A stretch of 64,000 bases of DNA. It comes from Ferruginibacter sp. GTDB taxonomy: Bacteria; Bacteroidota; Bacteroidia; Chitinophagales; Chitinophagaceae. The notes under the pieces were generated by a model. It made no database searches and was not told the DNA's origin. It worked only from the letters and a program-made list of their open reading frames with translations. The stretch spans positions 37,518-101,517 of the forward strand of contig JAQBNH010000017.1 in the NCBI GenBank assembly GCA_028288705.1, read 5' to 3'. Below, piece after piece: positions 18,565 through 28,151 of the stretch. A program made the position numbers and the translations under genes. How positions within the stretch are numbered: the stretch's first letter is position 1; each line of letters begins with the position of its first letter.

Positions 18565-21500
18565 ATGAGAAAAATAAATTGTATCTGCAAGATCGCAATC
18601 TTACTGTTTGCAACCTGCATGCTTTGGCCTTCAGTAAAAGCGCAACAAACGCTCACCCAAATAAACGGCTGGAATGCTTATGTACATCTTCCCGCGAGCT
18701 ACAACAGCAGTTCTGCGAATTACCCCACGATCATCTTTTTTCCCGGCCTTGGTGAAGTAGGAAATACTGCTTCCAAAGTGATCCAATACGGTCCGGGCGC
18801 ATATATCGCTCAGGGTTGGAATGGTAATGTTACAGTTGCCGGAAGCCTGGTGGAATTCATAGTGATCAGCCTGCAAACGCCGAATGCATTTCCTAATGAG
18901 AACCAGATGAATGCCCGCATTCAGAATATTAAAAATAATTACCGTGTTGATCCAAACAGGCTTTACCTCACAGGTCTTTCGCACGGTGGATGGTGCAGCA
19001 GCACGTTCGTTACCGGGGATAATGCAAACGGGCCGTATACCTATGCTTCCCAGATTGCTGCTGTTGTTACAGTTCAGGGTATGATCCCGGATGATAACCA
19101 ACCTTATCCAAATCTTTTCGACAATTTCGCTAACGCTGGCGGAAAATACCTTGGCTTCGAGCAAACGCTTGATGGCCGGGATACACGCACCGTAGTAGAC
19201 AGGATGAATATGACCAAGCCAAATTCCGCTGTGTATGTTCAAACGAGTTATGGTGGAGGCGGTCACTGCTGCTGGAGTGAATATTATGGAGGTAATGGTA
19301 CTCAGCCGGGGACTTATATGTTGCAGGGCGTAAACCAGAATATTTATCAGTGGATGGCCCGCCAGACACTTGGTCCGCCCGCGAATATTCCCCCTACTGC
19401 AAATGCCGGAACAGATAAAGTGATCGCTTTCCCGGTTTCTTCTACAACATTAACGGGATCGGGTTCAGATCCCGACGGAACAATAACAGGGTATCAATGG
19501 ACAAGAATCTCTGGTCCTGCTTCCGGCACAATTGTTTCTCCGGCTTCTGCCATCACCAACCTGATCAACCTGGCAGAAGGGACTTATCAATATGAGCTGA
19601 AAGTAACTGATAATTCCGGTGCTTCAGACCGGGATACCGTAAACGTTACGGTTGTTGTTGCGGGAAATCAGGCACCTACGGCAAATGCGGGACCTGATCA
19701 AACGATCACCTTACCAACAAGCGTAGCGCTGTTGAATGGTAGCGGAACAGATCCGGATGGCGTCATTACAAATTATAACTGGGCGCAACTATCTGGGCCA
19801 AATACAGCCACTTTAACAGGCGCCGCATTGCCATTCGCCGTGTTGAGCAATCTGGTACAGGGCTATTATAAATTTAGGTTGCAGGTGATGGATAATAACG
19901 GTGCGATCGACACGGATACCGTTGCAATTACGGTGAATCCTGTTCCGCCTATCCCTTGTAACAATTTGCCCGGCGTGAAATATTTTCTTTCGCAAACTGG
20001 TGCAGGCGAAATTTACAGGCCGAATGGCTCTGCATGGAAAGGTGGCGATACGATCGTGATCACCGGAACTAATTATTCTGTTATCGAGTTTAATAATATT
20101 GGCGGCGATCCCTGCCGGCCATTGGTGATTATGCCGCTTACAACGGTTTCTACTCCGGTTTTCCGAATCAAAGGGAAATCTCATCATATTAAATTATGGG
20201 GTGGACCAACAGCTTACGGTATCAGGGTAAACGGCCCGCTGGCACTTACGATGTGTGATCATATCGAAGTAAATAATATTGAATGTTACGGCGGAAGCAA
20301 TGGCATTTATTGCAAGCAGGATCCTATTTATGCTGATCCGTCAACCTGGCAATCGAGCGGTTACGTGATGAGTAATTTTAAGTTCCGTAATATATGGGTG
20401 CATGATTGTGATGGCGAAGGCATGTATATTGGTGTCACGCAACCTGATGGCGTGGTACGTCAAAAGCCGGATGGGTCAGACACCTTAATTGTTCCGATCC
20501 GTCTGGATAGTGTTGAAATCTCCAATTGCCTTGTAGAACGCAGTACGTGGGACGGCATACAATTAAGTAATGCACGCGGAGGCAACAAGATCTTCAATAA
20601 CGTTGTGAAGAATTACGGCACGATCAATATGAGCAGCCAGCAGGCGGGGATCATACTTGGCGGCAACACAAGTGGTGACGTCTATAATAACACGATTCGC
20701 CAGGGAACAGGAAACGGAATGGAAATTTTTGGATACGGCGTGATCAATGTATATAATAATACGCTGGATAGCTGCGGATATGACGGAACAGCCAATGGTC
20801 AGCAATCTATCTATGCAAGTGATTTCCTGATCAGCTCTGATACCAATCCAAAGCAGACCATCATCGCCTACGGAAATAACATCAATCGGCCGAAAACTGC
20901 CGGAGCCATCTTTATCACCGGTTATTATAATAATTCATTTCCCTCTTCTGTGTATAATAATACTTTCTGTATTCCGGGTGCGCCAACTAACTGGCAATCC
21001 ACTTACCTTAAACTTAATGTTTACGGAAGCGTGAATACGAATAACACGCTTTATTGTTCCAGCAGTTCTGCGCCTTTTTCGAATGCGGGTCCCGATCAAA
21101 CAATCAGCCTTCCGCAAACGACCGCGGTGCTCACAGGTTCAGGGATGGATCCTGATGGAACGATCGTAGGATACCAGTGGACGAAAGTGAGCGGACCTTA
21201 CGGCACCATCCTGAACAGTACCAACCCAACAACAAATGTTGAGTCGCTCCAGGCCGGAACATATAAATTTGAACTGCTGGTGACAGATAATGGCGGAGCT
21301 ACTGCGCGTGACACGATGCAACTGAATTTGGTTGCACCGAATCAACTTCCGACCGTAAATGCCGGCCCGGATCAAACAATCCAGTTGCCGGTAAATATTG
21401 CGACACTCACGGCGATTGCTTCGGATAGTGATGGGACGATCACAAATTATCAATGGACAAAAATTTCGGGTCCTGCGGGAGGATCCATTGCTGCATCAGC

Positions 21501-24500
21501 TGCTGCAACAACAACGCTTTCCGGCCTTCAACAGGGTACTTACAGTTTTGAATGTAAAGTGACCGATAACGCCGGGGCTATTGCGCGCGATACTGTAAAC
21601 GTTATTGTAAATTCCGCAGGCAATATAGCTCCTGTTGCCAACGCAGGTCCTGATCAAACCATCAGCTTACCGGTTAACGTGGTGAATTTATCAGGCGCAG
21701 GAACAGATGCCGATGGGATAATCTCCAGCTATCAGTGGGTAAAGATTTCCGGTCCTTATGGCACGATACTCAGCGTAAACGCGGCGTCCACAGTTGTTGA
21801 ATCTTTGGTAACCGGTACATACAAATTTGAATTGACGGTCACAGATAATAACGGTGCAACAGGGAAGGATACCGTTCAGGTTACCGTGAATGCGCCGGCA
21901 AATCTGCCGCCGGTGGCACATGCAGGTGGCGACCAGGTGATCAGTCTTCCGCAAACCACCGCTACGTTAAATGGCAGTGGCACTGATGCCGACGGAACGA
22001 TCAATGCTTTTTACTGGGCTAAATTATCCGGCCCTTCAGGTGGAATTATTGCCAATCCTTTAGTCGCATCTGCAGCGATCAGCAGTTTATCGCAAGGCGT
22101 GTACAAATACGAACTAACGGTTACCGATAACAGCGGTGCATCTGCAAAAGATACCATGCAACTTACTGTGAATGCAGCTGCACCGCCGCCAAATATTTTG
22201 CCGGTAGCCAATGCAGGACCTGACCAGGTTGTTACGCTTCCTGTTAATAACGTTTCGCTGAATGGTGTAGGGACCGATGCTGACGGTACGATCACCGGTT
22301 ACCAGTGGACGAAAATTTCAGGGCCCGCTGCTGGAACAATTAATAATTCCGGTGCTCCAACTGCGACCGCCGTCAATCTGGTACAAGCAATATATTTATT
22401 TGAATTAACGGTGACAGACAATAACGGCGCCACCGCGAAGGACACCGTTCAGGTGACTGTCAATCCAGCTGCAAATATTCCGCCAACGGCGATTGCCGGA
22501 AACGACCAGGTGATTACGCTTCCTGTAAATTCGGTTAATTTAAATGGCAGTGGAACAGATCCTGACGGAAACATTGTGATCTTTTCATGGAATAAAATCT
22601 CCGGTCCAACGGCAGGCATAATCAACAATCCAAATGCCTTGGGAACATCCGTTACAGGAATGGTTCAGGGACTGTACAAATTTGAATTAACGCTGGTCGA
22701 CAATAACGGTGCAGCAGGGAAAGACACAATGGAAGTCTTGGTAAATCCTGCGCTCAACCTTGCCCCAATCGCTAATGCAGGAACTGATAAGGTTATTACT
22801 TTGCCTGTCAACAGCTTGTCTTTCACCGGAGCAGGAACAGATACCGACGGAACAATTACCGCTTATCAATGGCTGAAGATTTCCGGGCCGGCTGCAGGAA
22901 CGCTTACCAATGCGAGTGTTGCTACAACATCAGCCATTAACCTTGTGCAGGGCGTTTACCAGTTTGAATTAACAGTAACGGATAATAATGGCGCAACAGG
23001 AAAAGATACGATGCAGGTGATCGTCAACGCGGCCTTGAATATCGCACCTGTGGCGAATGCGGGGGCTGACAAAATAATTACGCTTCCTGTAAATACGGTC
23101 TCAATAATCGGTAACGGCACTGATACGGATGGAATTATTGCCAACTATCAATGGCTGAAGATTTCCGGGCCGGCTGCAGGAACGCTCTCCAATGCCAGCG
23201 CGTCAACAACATCAGCTATTAACCTTGTACAGGGCATTTATCAGTTTGAATTAACCGTAACGGATAATAACGGCGCAACAGGAAAAGATACAATGCAGGT
23301 ATTTGTAAATGCAGCTCCTAATATCGCTCCAACGGCGATCGCCGGTAACGACCAGGTGATCACACTGCCGCTTAACAGCATCAATCTAAATGGCAGCGGT
23401 ACAGATCCGGATGGAACGATCGTTGGCTTCTTATGGACAAAAATTTCGGGGCCTTCTGCCGGCAACATAAGTAATCCAAATGGATTGGGAACAACTGTTA
23501 CCGGAATGGTGCAGGGAACCTATCGTTTTGAACTTACGCTTACCGATAATAATGGTGGCATTGGAAGGGACACGATGCAGGTGATTGTAAATCCGGCGCC
23601 GAATGTTGCACCAACTGCCTACGCCGGTAACGACCAGACGATCCAATTGCCGGTGAACTCAGTGAACCTTTCGGGCAGCGGAACAGATTCTGATGGGTTT
23701 ATTGCCGCTTACCAATGGACAAAAATCCTCGGCCCTTCGGCTACCATCATCAGCGCTAATGCCTCTGCAACCACGGTATCTGGGTTAGTCCAGGGAATCT
23801 ATGTTTTTGAACTACGGGTAACGGATAATAATGGTGCGATCGCAAAAGATACCATGCAGGTTACTGTTCTGGCGGCTCCTAATCTTCCTCCAACTGCCAA
23901 TGCGGGGGCAGACCAGGACATCAGCTTGCCGGTGAACCTGATTGGGTTGCTCGGAGCCGGAACCGATCCTGACGGTTCCATCGTTGGCTACCAGTGGACA
24001 AAAATTGCGGGGCCAACAGCTGTAATAGGAAACCCAAATGCGATTGCTACCAGCGTGTCAGGCTTAATCGAAGGCACTTATAGTTTTGAATTAAAGGTGA
24101 CGGATAACAACGGCGCATCTGCGAAAGACACGATGCAGGTTTTCGTTCATCCCGCACCAGTTATTCCGAATGTTGCGCCGGTGGCTCACGCAGGGAGTGC
24201 GATCAGTATATTATTTCCTGTGAACAATGTTGATCTTACCGGATGGGGAACAGATGCTGACGGCACCATCGTTTCCTACCAATGGCGCGTAGTGAGCGGC
24301 CCGGTACCTTATACGCTTGTTACAGCAAACCAACCACAAACTGCGTTTCGTAATCTGGTAGAAGGAATTTATGTCCTGGAGCTGACCGTTACAGATAATA
24401 ATGGCGCAACAGGGAAAGATATTGTGCAGGTAACGGTAGGGAATAGCCGCCTGAAGCCCGATTTGAATGACGTGCAAATCTATCCGAACCCAGTAACCGA

Positions 24501-24717
24501 CCAGGCACATGCAAAACTGTATGTGACCAAAGATAAAACAGCGAAACTGGTGCTGACAGATGCTCGGGGCGCCATCCTGATGCAAAAAGAAGTTCAGATC
24601 AATTCTGTCTTGCAGGAAGAAGTTATCAGCATGAGGCAGTATCCTGCCGGCATCTATTTCTTGAAACTGGAATCACCATCAACGAAACCGGTATCTAGGA
24701 AAATAGTGAAATTATAA
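18565..24717 (+). CDS. 2050-residue T9SS protein: hydrolase + PKD repeats + parallel beta-helix
   Basis: Begins with a signal peptide (residues 1-23, cut after VKA). The ATG at 18565 is preferred to a GTG one codon earlier. Residues about 25-270 resemble an alpha/beta hydrolase of the PHB-depolymerase/esterase type: FFPGLGE oxyanion region, nucleophile GLSHGG, and a late GGGGHCCW His region. Two PKD/REJ-like repeats follow, then a right-handed parallel beta-helix (about residues 470-830; HIEVNNIECYGGSNGIY and similar turns), then twelve more PKD-like repeats of about 90 residues, and a type A T9SS sorting domain starting IYPNPV. Inferred role: a cell-surface carbohydrate esterase or lyase on a long stalk. 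The beta-helix fold is common in polysaccharide lyases, but no catalytic residues can be assigned there. Confidence 0.85.
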   Translation: MRKINCICKIAILLFATCMLWPSVKAQQTLTQINGWNAYVHLPASYNSSSANYPTIIFFPGLGEVGNTASKVIQYGPGAYIAQGWNGNVTVAGSLVEFIVISLQTPNAFPNENQMNARIQNIKNNYRVDPNRLYLTGLSHGGWCSSTFVTGDNANGPYTYASQIAAVVTVQGMIPDDNQPYPNLFDNFANAGGKYLGFEQTLDGRDTRTVVDRMNMTKPNSAVYVQTSYGGGGHCCWSEYYGGNGTQPGTYMLQGVNQNIYQWMARQTLGPPANIPPTANAGTDKVIAFPVSSTTLTGSGSDPDGTITGYQWTRISGPASGTIVSPASAITNLINLAEGTYQYELKVTDNSGASDRDTVNVTVVVAGNQAPTANAGPDQTITLPTSVALLNGSGTDPDGVITNYNWAQLSGPNTATLTGAALPFAVLSNLVQGYYKFRLQVMDNNGAIDTDTVAITVNPVPPIPCNNLPGVKYFLSQTGAGEIYRPNGSAWKGGDTIVITGTNYSVIEFNNIGGDPCRPLVIMPLTTVSTPVFRIKGKSHHIKLWGGPTAYGIRVNGPLALTMCDHIEVNNIECYGGSNGIYCKQDPIYADPSTWQSSGYVMSNFKFRNIWVHDCDGEGMYIGVTQPDGVVRQKPDGSDTLIVPIRLDSVEISNCLVERSTWDGIQLSNARGGNKIFNNVVKNYGTINMSSQQAGIILGGNTSGDVYNNTIRQGTGNGMEIFGYGVINVYNNTLDSCGYDGTANGQQSIYASDFLISSDTNPKQTIIAYGNNINRPKTAGAIFITGYYNNSFPSSVYNNTFCIPGAPTNWQSTYLKLNVYGSVNTNNTLYCSSSSAPFSNAGPDQTISLPQTTAVLTGSGMDPDGTIVGYQWTKVSGPYGTILNSTNPTTNVESLQAGTYKFELLVTDNGGATARDTMQLNLVAPNQLPTVNAGPDQTIQLPVNIATLTAIASDSDGTITNYQWTKISGPAGGSIAASAAATTTLSGLQQGTYSFECKVTDNAGAIARDTVNVIVNSAGNIAPVANAGPDQTISLPVNVVNLSGAGTDADGIISSYQWVKISGPYGTILSVNAASTVVESLVTGTYKFELTVTDNNGATGKDTVQVTVNAPANLPPVAHAGGDQVISLPQTTATLNGSGTDADGTINAFYWAKLSGPSGGIIANPLVASAAISSLSQGVYKYELTVTDNSGASAKDTMQLTVNAAAPPPNILPVANAGPDQVVTLPVNNVSLNGVGTDADGTITGYQWTKISGPAAGTINNSGAPTATAVNLVQAIYLFELTVTDNNGATAKDTVQVTVNPAANIPPTAIAGNDQVITLPVNSVNLNGSGTDPDGNIVIFSWNKISGPTAGIINNPNALGTSVTGMVQGLYKFELTLVDNNGAAGKDTMEVLVNPALNLAPIANAGTDKVITLPVNSLSFTGAGTDTDGTITAYQWLKISGPAAGTLTNASVATTSAINLVQGVYQFELTVTDNNGATGKDTMQVIVNAALNIAPVANAGADKIITLPVNTVSIIGNGTDTDGIIANYQWLKISGPAAGTLSNASASTTSAINLVQGIYQFELTVTDNNGATGKDTMQVFVNAAPNIAPTAIAGNDQVITLPLNSINLNGSGTDPDGTIVGFLWTKISGPSAGNISNPNGLGTTVTGMVQGTYRFELTLTDNNGGIGRDTMQVIVNPAPNVAPTAYAGNDQTIQLPVNSVNLSGSGTDSDGFIAAYQWTKILGPSATIISANASATTVSGLVQGIYVFELRVTDNNGAIAKDTMQVTVLAAPNLPPTANAGADQDISLPVNLIGLLGAGTDPDGSIVGYQWTKIAGPTAVIGNPNAIATSVSGLIEGTYSFELKVTDNNGASAKDTMQVFVHPAPVIPNVAPVAHAGSAISILFPVNNVDLTGWGTDADGTIVSYQWRVVSGPVPYTLVTANQPQTAFRNLVEGIYVLELTVTDNNGATGKDIVQVTVGNSRLKPDLNDVQIYPNPVTDQAHAKLYVTKDKTAKLVLTDARGAILMQKEVQINSVLQEEVISMRQYPAGIYFLKLESPSTKPVSRKIVKL
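19380..19950 (+). repeat. PKD-like repeats 1-2 within the 2050-residue protein
   Basis: Two units of about 90 codons with the start pattern PTANAG-D-, middle GSGTDPDG and end ELKVTDN. They sit between the hydrolase and beta-helix domains. Confidence 0.85.
21070..24445 (+). repeat. Array of twelve PKD-like repeats (3-14)
   Basis: Twelve tandem units of about 90-94 codons, each with NAG(P/N/T)DQ near the start, GTDxDG, (Y/F)xWxKISGP and TDNNGA near the end. Units 9 and 10 (about 22755-23325) are near-identical over long stretches at an offset of 282 bases. Units 8 and 11 also resemble each other closely in their second halves. Confidence 0.9.
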
Positions 24718-24724
24718 AAAGTGA

Positions 24725-25318
24725 CTAAGGAAATTTCCGGAAGAAGGGTTTTGTTGCCAGTGCGATCATCTCTTTATCACCGGAACTATCACCGTAGCAA
24801 AAAATATTTACATAATCAGCCGGGTTGTACACTTGTACAATCCGGTTTACTTTTTCTGCAGCATTGCAGTTTGGCCCATCCAGTTTCCCCGTAAGCAAAC
24901 CGTTTTTCACTACAAGTTTGCTGCATAAATATGGAATGCCTTGTTCGATACACCAAGGGCTTACCCAATTTTGAGCAGAAGCCGAAACAACGACTATTTC
25001 ATCTCCATTTTTGCGGTGATTATTTAGCGCTGCCTGCGCCTCAGGGCGTATTAAGGAAGGAAGTTTTGTTTTAGTGAAAGACTGGCAAAGCTGGTCGAAC
25101 TTTTCTATGGGCATGCCGGAAAAAAAATGACTCAATAATTTTTCTTTAGCCGCCGTATTCGTAATCACACCTACTTTCATCGCAACAAGCCATGGTGCGA
25201 GCACTGCCATCCCCGCAAAATACGCAGCGCTGCCTTTGCTGAATTTAACTAATTCAAGCATGGTATCGGTTCGGGTTATCGTACCGTCGAAATCAAAAAA
25301 AGCAATGGTCTTTTCCAA
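24725..25318 (-). CDS. HAD-IB family phosphatase
   Basis: A 197-residue HAD-superfamily hydrolase with motif I FFDFDGTITRTD (nucleophile Asp9, acid Asp11), motif II VVVSASA at about residues 93-99, a Lys region and motif III CYGDSSGDKEM at about 175-185. The only start that keeps motif I is TTG at 25318. Sequences of this type are phosphoserine-phosphatase-like enzymes acting on small phosphates or lipid phosphates. It lies 6 bases after the UbiA-type gene. In mycobacteria the equivalent prenyltransferase product, decaprenylphosphoryl-5-phosphoribose, must be dephosphorylated; this HAD protein could do that here (inference). It converges on the T9SS gene with a 7-base gap. Confidence 0.8.
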   Translation of the reverse strand: MEKTIAFFDFDGTITRTDTMLELVKFSKGSAAYFAGMAVLAPWLVAMKVGVITNTAAKEKLLSHFFSGMPIEKFDQLCQSFTKTKLPSLIRPEAQAALNNHRKNGDEIVVVSASAQNWVSPWCIEQGIPYLCSKLVVKNGLLTGKLDGPNCNAAEKVNRIVQVYNPADYVNIFCYGDSSGDKEMIALATKPFFRKFP

Positions 25319-25324
25319 GATCTT

Positions 25325-26212
25325 TTATTTAAATACCGTGAAATCTTTTACGTACAGAATGATGTAAAAGCAAATCACCCAAAGCAGGATCGTCACCTGG
25401 ATAAACCTGTCCTTGTACAAAATTTTTGTGGGGGATTGAGAATCCTGCTGCACAAAAATAAGCTGCAGGTAACGGAAGATGCCCATCAACACAAACAAGC
25501 ACGTATAATATAAACGATGAGTTCCCAGCCGATCGATAATTTCCGGCGACATCGTGTACATAAAATAAGATACAATGATCACCGCGCAAATTAATGATAG
25601 CGCCGTATTGATGAAATCGAGGTTGTATCCTTTCACCGCCTTGCGCATGTCGTTGCCGGAAGATAATTTTAGCAGCACATCATCTCTTCTTTTCGCCATT
25701 GCCATAAACAAGGCGAGCAGGAAGATCATGATCGTAAGCCATTCGCTTAGCCCAACTCTTGCGATCACCGCCCCGGCTTTTACCCGCAGGACAAAACCAA
25801 TGGCAATAATGATGATATCGAGGATGGGAATATTTTTCAGACCAAAAGAATAGCCAAGATTAAGCAGGAAATAAATCGCCAGAACGAATAAAAATTTGTC
25901 GCGAATAAACCAGGCGCCCGTAAAACCTACGATCAGGAAAAGGATACAAATGGCAATCGCAGTTGGTGGTTTTACGGCTCCCGAAGCGAGCGGGCGTTTG
26001 CACTTCACCGGGTGTTTGCGGTCGTCTTCGATATCGCGATAATCGTTGATGATATAAATACTGCTGGCGACAAGACTGAAGCAGGCAAAGCCCCCCAGTA
26101 GTTCGAGCATCGTATCCAGGCTGAAAAATAAGCCGGCGAAAAAAACAGGAATAAAAAGAAACGCGTTCTTTGCCCAGTCTTTCGGCCTGATTAATTTAAT
26201 GTATGATTTCAT
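25325..26212 (-). CDS. UbiA-family prenyltransferase, decaprenyl-phosphate phosphoribosyltransferase-like
   Basis: A 295-residue membrane protein with about nine helices. The N-terminus reads YIKLIRPKDWAKNAFLFIP, a hallmark of the branch that includes decaprenyl-phosphate 5-phosphoribosyltransferase rather than quinone-pathway UbiA. The metal and diphosphate site NDxxDxxxD is seen in full (Asn56, Asp57, Asp60, Asp64), followed by HPVKCKRPLASG. Expected reaction: transfer of 5-phosphoribose from PRPP to a polyprenyl phosphate, making a lipid-linked pentose donor. The ATG overlaps the preceding gene stop by 4 bases (ATGA), indicating coupling. The polyprenol length and final sugar are unknown. 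Confidence 0.82.
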   Translation of the reverse strand: MKSYIKLIRPKDWAKNAFLFIPVFFAGLFFSLDTMLELLGGFACFSLVASSIYIINDYRDIEDDRKHPVKCKRPLASGAVKPPTAIAICILFLIVGFTGAWFIRDKFLFVLAIYFLLNLGYSFGLKNIPILDIIIIAIGFVLRVKAGAVIARVGLSEWLTIMIFLLALFMAMAKRRDDVLLKLSSGNDMRKAVKGYNLDFINTALSLICAVIIVSYFMYTMSPEIIDRLGTHRLYYTCLFVLMGIFRYLQLIFVQQDSQSPTKILYKDRFIQVTILLWVICFYIILYVKDFTVFK

Positions 26213-27372
26213 GCGTTGGTGCTAATGGGTTGATCGTTATTGCGGCGGGAATAATGATTTTCTACCAGCCATAAGATCATCGGTAAAAATATAAGTATAA
26301 TCGGAACCATAAATAATCGCGTTTGGTAGGCTACTACTGATACATAGTGAACGGCAAACCAAACCGGCACGAGAAAAATAAACCATTTTTTCAGCAGGTG
26401 CGGAAAAGATTTGAATTTGTACAGGATGATAAATGGAATCACCGCGAAAGTGCCTATCAGTTCCATATACGCCTTTACAGCAACTGCACTAAAAAGATTG
26501 AGTTTCAGCATGGGCAATCCTGCGGGTGCTTTCCAAACCTGTTGCGGGCGATAACCGAAATGAGACCTTAGCCAAACAAAAATTGATAAAAAGATCACAT
26601 AGAGCACGCCCGTCAATAACCAGTCGGGCAATTTTGGGAAACCGATCTCTTTAATATTGAACTTGCTAAAGGAAAACCTGGTAAAATCAGTTTTCGAAAT
26701 AAAATAAAGTGCAGGTATTAGCAGACCGGTTTCGCGGTTGAATGCGGCAAGGATCGTTATCGGAATCAGCCAGTATGGATTTCTTTTGAAAACAATGATA
26801 TGAGCGGTGAGCAGGTAGAAAATAATATCCATGTAGGTATTAAATGCAAGGTCTGCAGCTGTTACAGCGTTACCAAAAGCCAGTGCCAGGAAATTTATCC
26901 CGAAGAAAATAAGCCACTTATTGCTGATAAAATATTGCCAAAATCGCCATACAAGAAAGAAGATAAAAAAGTGTTCGATGAAGCGGAAGAAAATGAAAAC
27001 GATCATGTATTTCATCGCGCCCTTTGTTTGCATCAGCTCTACAAACTGGTCTGTTTCGGGGTTTGTGCCCGAAGTGCTCTCAATTGAAAAATGCAAATGC
27101 TCTTCTACCGGGTAGATCTTGTCGATCGTGTGATTGTACACGTACAACATGCCTTCAATGGCATAGGGGCATAAAACCCGGTATTGCCATGGGTTGTAAT
27201 ACTCAGACCTTTTTTCCATGATAGCGCGATGCCGCTCGTAGGTTAGTTTACCATTACTGTAGTAAAAACTGCGGTAGATCGGGTAAACGGATAAAAGCGC
27301 AAAACAGAAACAGAGAAACCACCTGTTGATCTTATGGTTTTTTTGCAACGAGGGTATAGTGAGGGTAGACAT
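26209..27372 (-). CDS. Polytopic membrane protein, possibly a GT-C glycosyltransferase
   Basis: A 387-residue protein with about eight to ten hydrophobic segments and a hydrophilic loop after the first helix containing YNPWQYRVLCPYAIEGM. A second conserved-looking stretch is FNRETGLLIPALYF. No family is recognised with certainty. Size, topology and position directly upstream of a lipid-pentose synthase gene fit a GT-C type transferase using a polyprenyl-phosphate sugar, but no classic Asp motif in loop 1 can be pointed out. ATG 27372 is preferred to a TTG at 27396. It overlaps the methyltransferase gene by 41 bases and the UbiA-type gene by 4. Confidence 0.6.
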   Translation of the reverse strand: MSTLTIPSLQKNHKINRWFLCFCFALLSVYPIYRSFYYSNGKLTYERHRAIMEKRSEYYNPWQYRVLCPYAIEGMLYVYNHTIDKIYPVEEHLHFSIESTSGTNPETDQFVELMQTKGAMKYMIVFIFFRFIEHFFIFFLVWRFWQYFISNKWLIFFGINFLALAFGNAVTAADLAFNTYMDIIFYLLTAHIIVFKRNPYWLIPITILAAFNRETGLLIPALYFISKTDFTRFSFSKFNIKEIGFPKLPDWLLTGVLYVIFLSIFVWLRSHFGYRPQQVWKAPAGLPMLKLNLFSAVAVKAYMELIGTFAVIPFIILYKFKSFPHLLKKWFIFLVPVWFAVHYVSVVAYQTRLFMVPIILIFLPMILWLVENHYSRRNNDQPISTNA

Positions 27373-27985
27373 ACATTGTGCGTTTGTTTTCTTCAATTAT
27401 TTCCAGGCCGTTCGCCATGAGCAGTTTTTTTGCGCGTTCCATGGACATTTCGTTGCCGATTTCGCGGGCAAATATCAGGTCGTGCAGTTTATTCACATAA
27501 ACGAGCGGGCTTGCTGCATTGATATCTTTCAATACCAGCCTCGCCCCGGGTTTCATTGTCTTGGCCAGGTTTTGCATAAAACTTTCCTGGTATTTTTTTG
27601 GAACATGATGCAATACATCAATCAGGAAAATTATGTCCATCTCTTGTAATGGCTCAGGAAACACGGCTCCATCAAAAGTAGAAAAGCCATAACTGTCGCG
27701 CGGCTGCGAGCTGAATAACTTATTCGCGTTATCAATCAGGCGCTGACTGATCTCAATACCAAATAAATAAGATGGCTTTGCGAAGTGGGATAGCAATAAA
27801 AGAAATTGCCCGGATCCACACCCAACATCACCAACTTTTTCTCCCGGCTTAACCATTTCTATCAGGCTGATAAAAGGGCAGATCAGGGAGCGGTACTTTA
27901 TTTTTAAGCTGTCAATAAACCCGGTAGACTGGTATTTTTCCTTTAAAAAATGTATGATGGAGGCGTTGCTGAGGGCTTCTTGCAT
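27332..27985 (-). CDS. Class I SAM-dependent methyltransferase
   Basis: A 217-residue Rossmann-fold methyltransferase. Motif I is VGDVGCGSGQF (residues 51-61), motif II FGIEIS with the acidic residue binding the SAM ribose, and a later IIFLIDVLHHVP matches motif IV. The substrate is unknown. It is the first gene of a four-gene minus-strand operon with the membrane protein, UbiA-type enzyme and HAD phosphatase, all overlapping or within 6 bases. It might methylate a sugar or lipid carrier in that pathway (inference). Confidence 0.82.
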   Translation of the reverse strand: MQEALSNASIIHFLKEKYQSTGFIDSLKIKYRSLICPFISLIEMVKPGEKVGDVGCGSGQFLLLLSHFAKPSYLFGIEISQRLIDNANKLFSSQPRDSYGFSTFDGAVFPEPLQEMDIIFLIDVLHHVPKKYQESFMQNLAKTMKPGARLVLKDINAASPLVYVNKLHDLIFAREIGNEMSMERAKKLLMANGLEIIEENKRTMYVYPHYTLVAKKP

Positions 27986-28151
27986 GAAACAGATTAATAG
28001 TTGGTAACGATAAAGGCTCTAAGGTAAAAAAATAATGTGAAATTAAGGCAGATCGCGTGTTTTCGGCATTTATTGACGTATTTTAGCTGCTCTATCCACT
28101 TCCCCTGAAATGCACATGCCCCGGGCATTTTACTCCAAAAAATAATTTTTT

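Noticed and set aside
21070..24445. CRISPR-like repeat array
   Set aside because: The repeats are in-frame coding units of about 270-282 bases with protein-level conservation, not short repeats with spacers.
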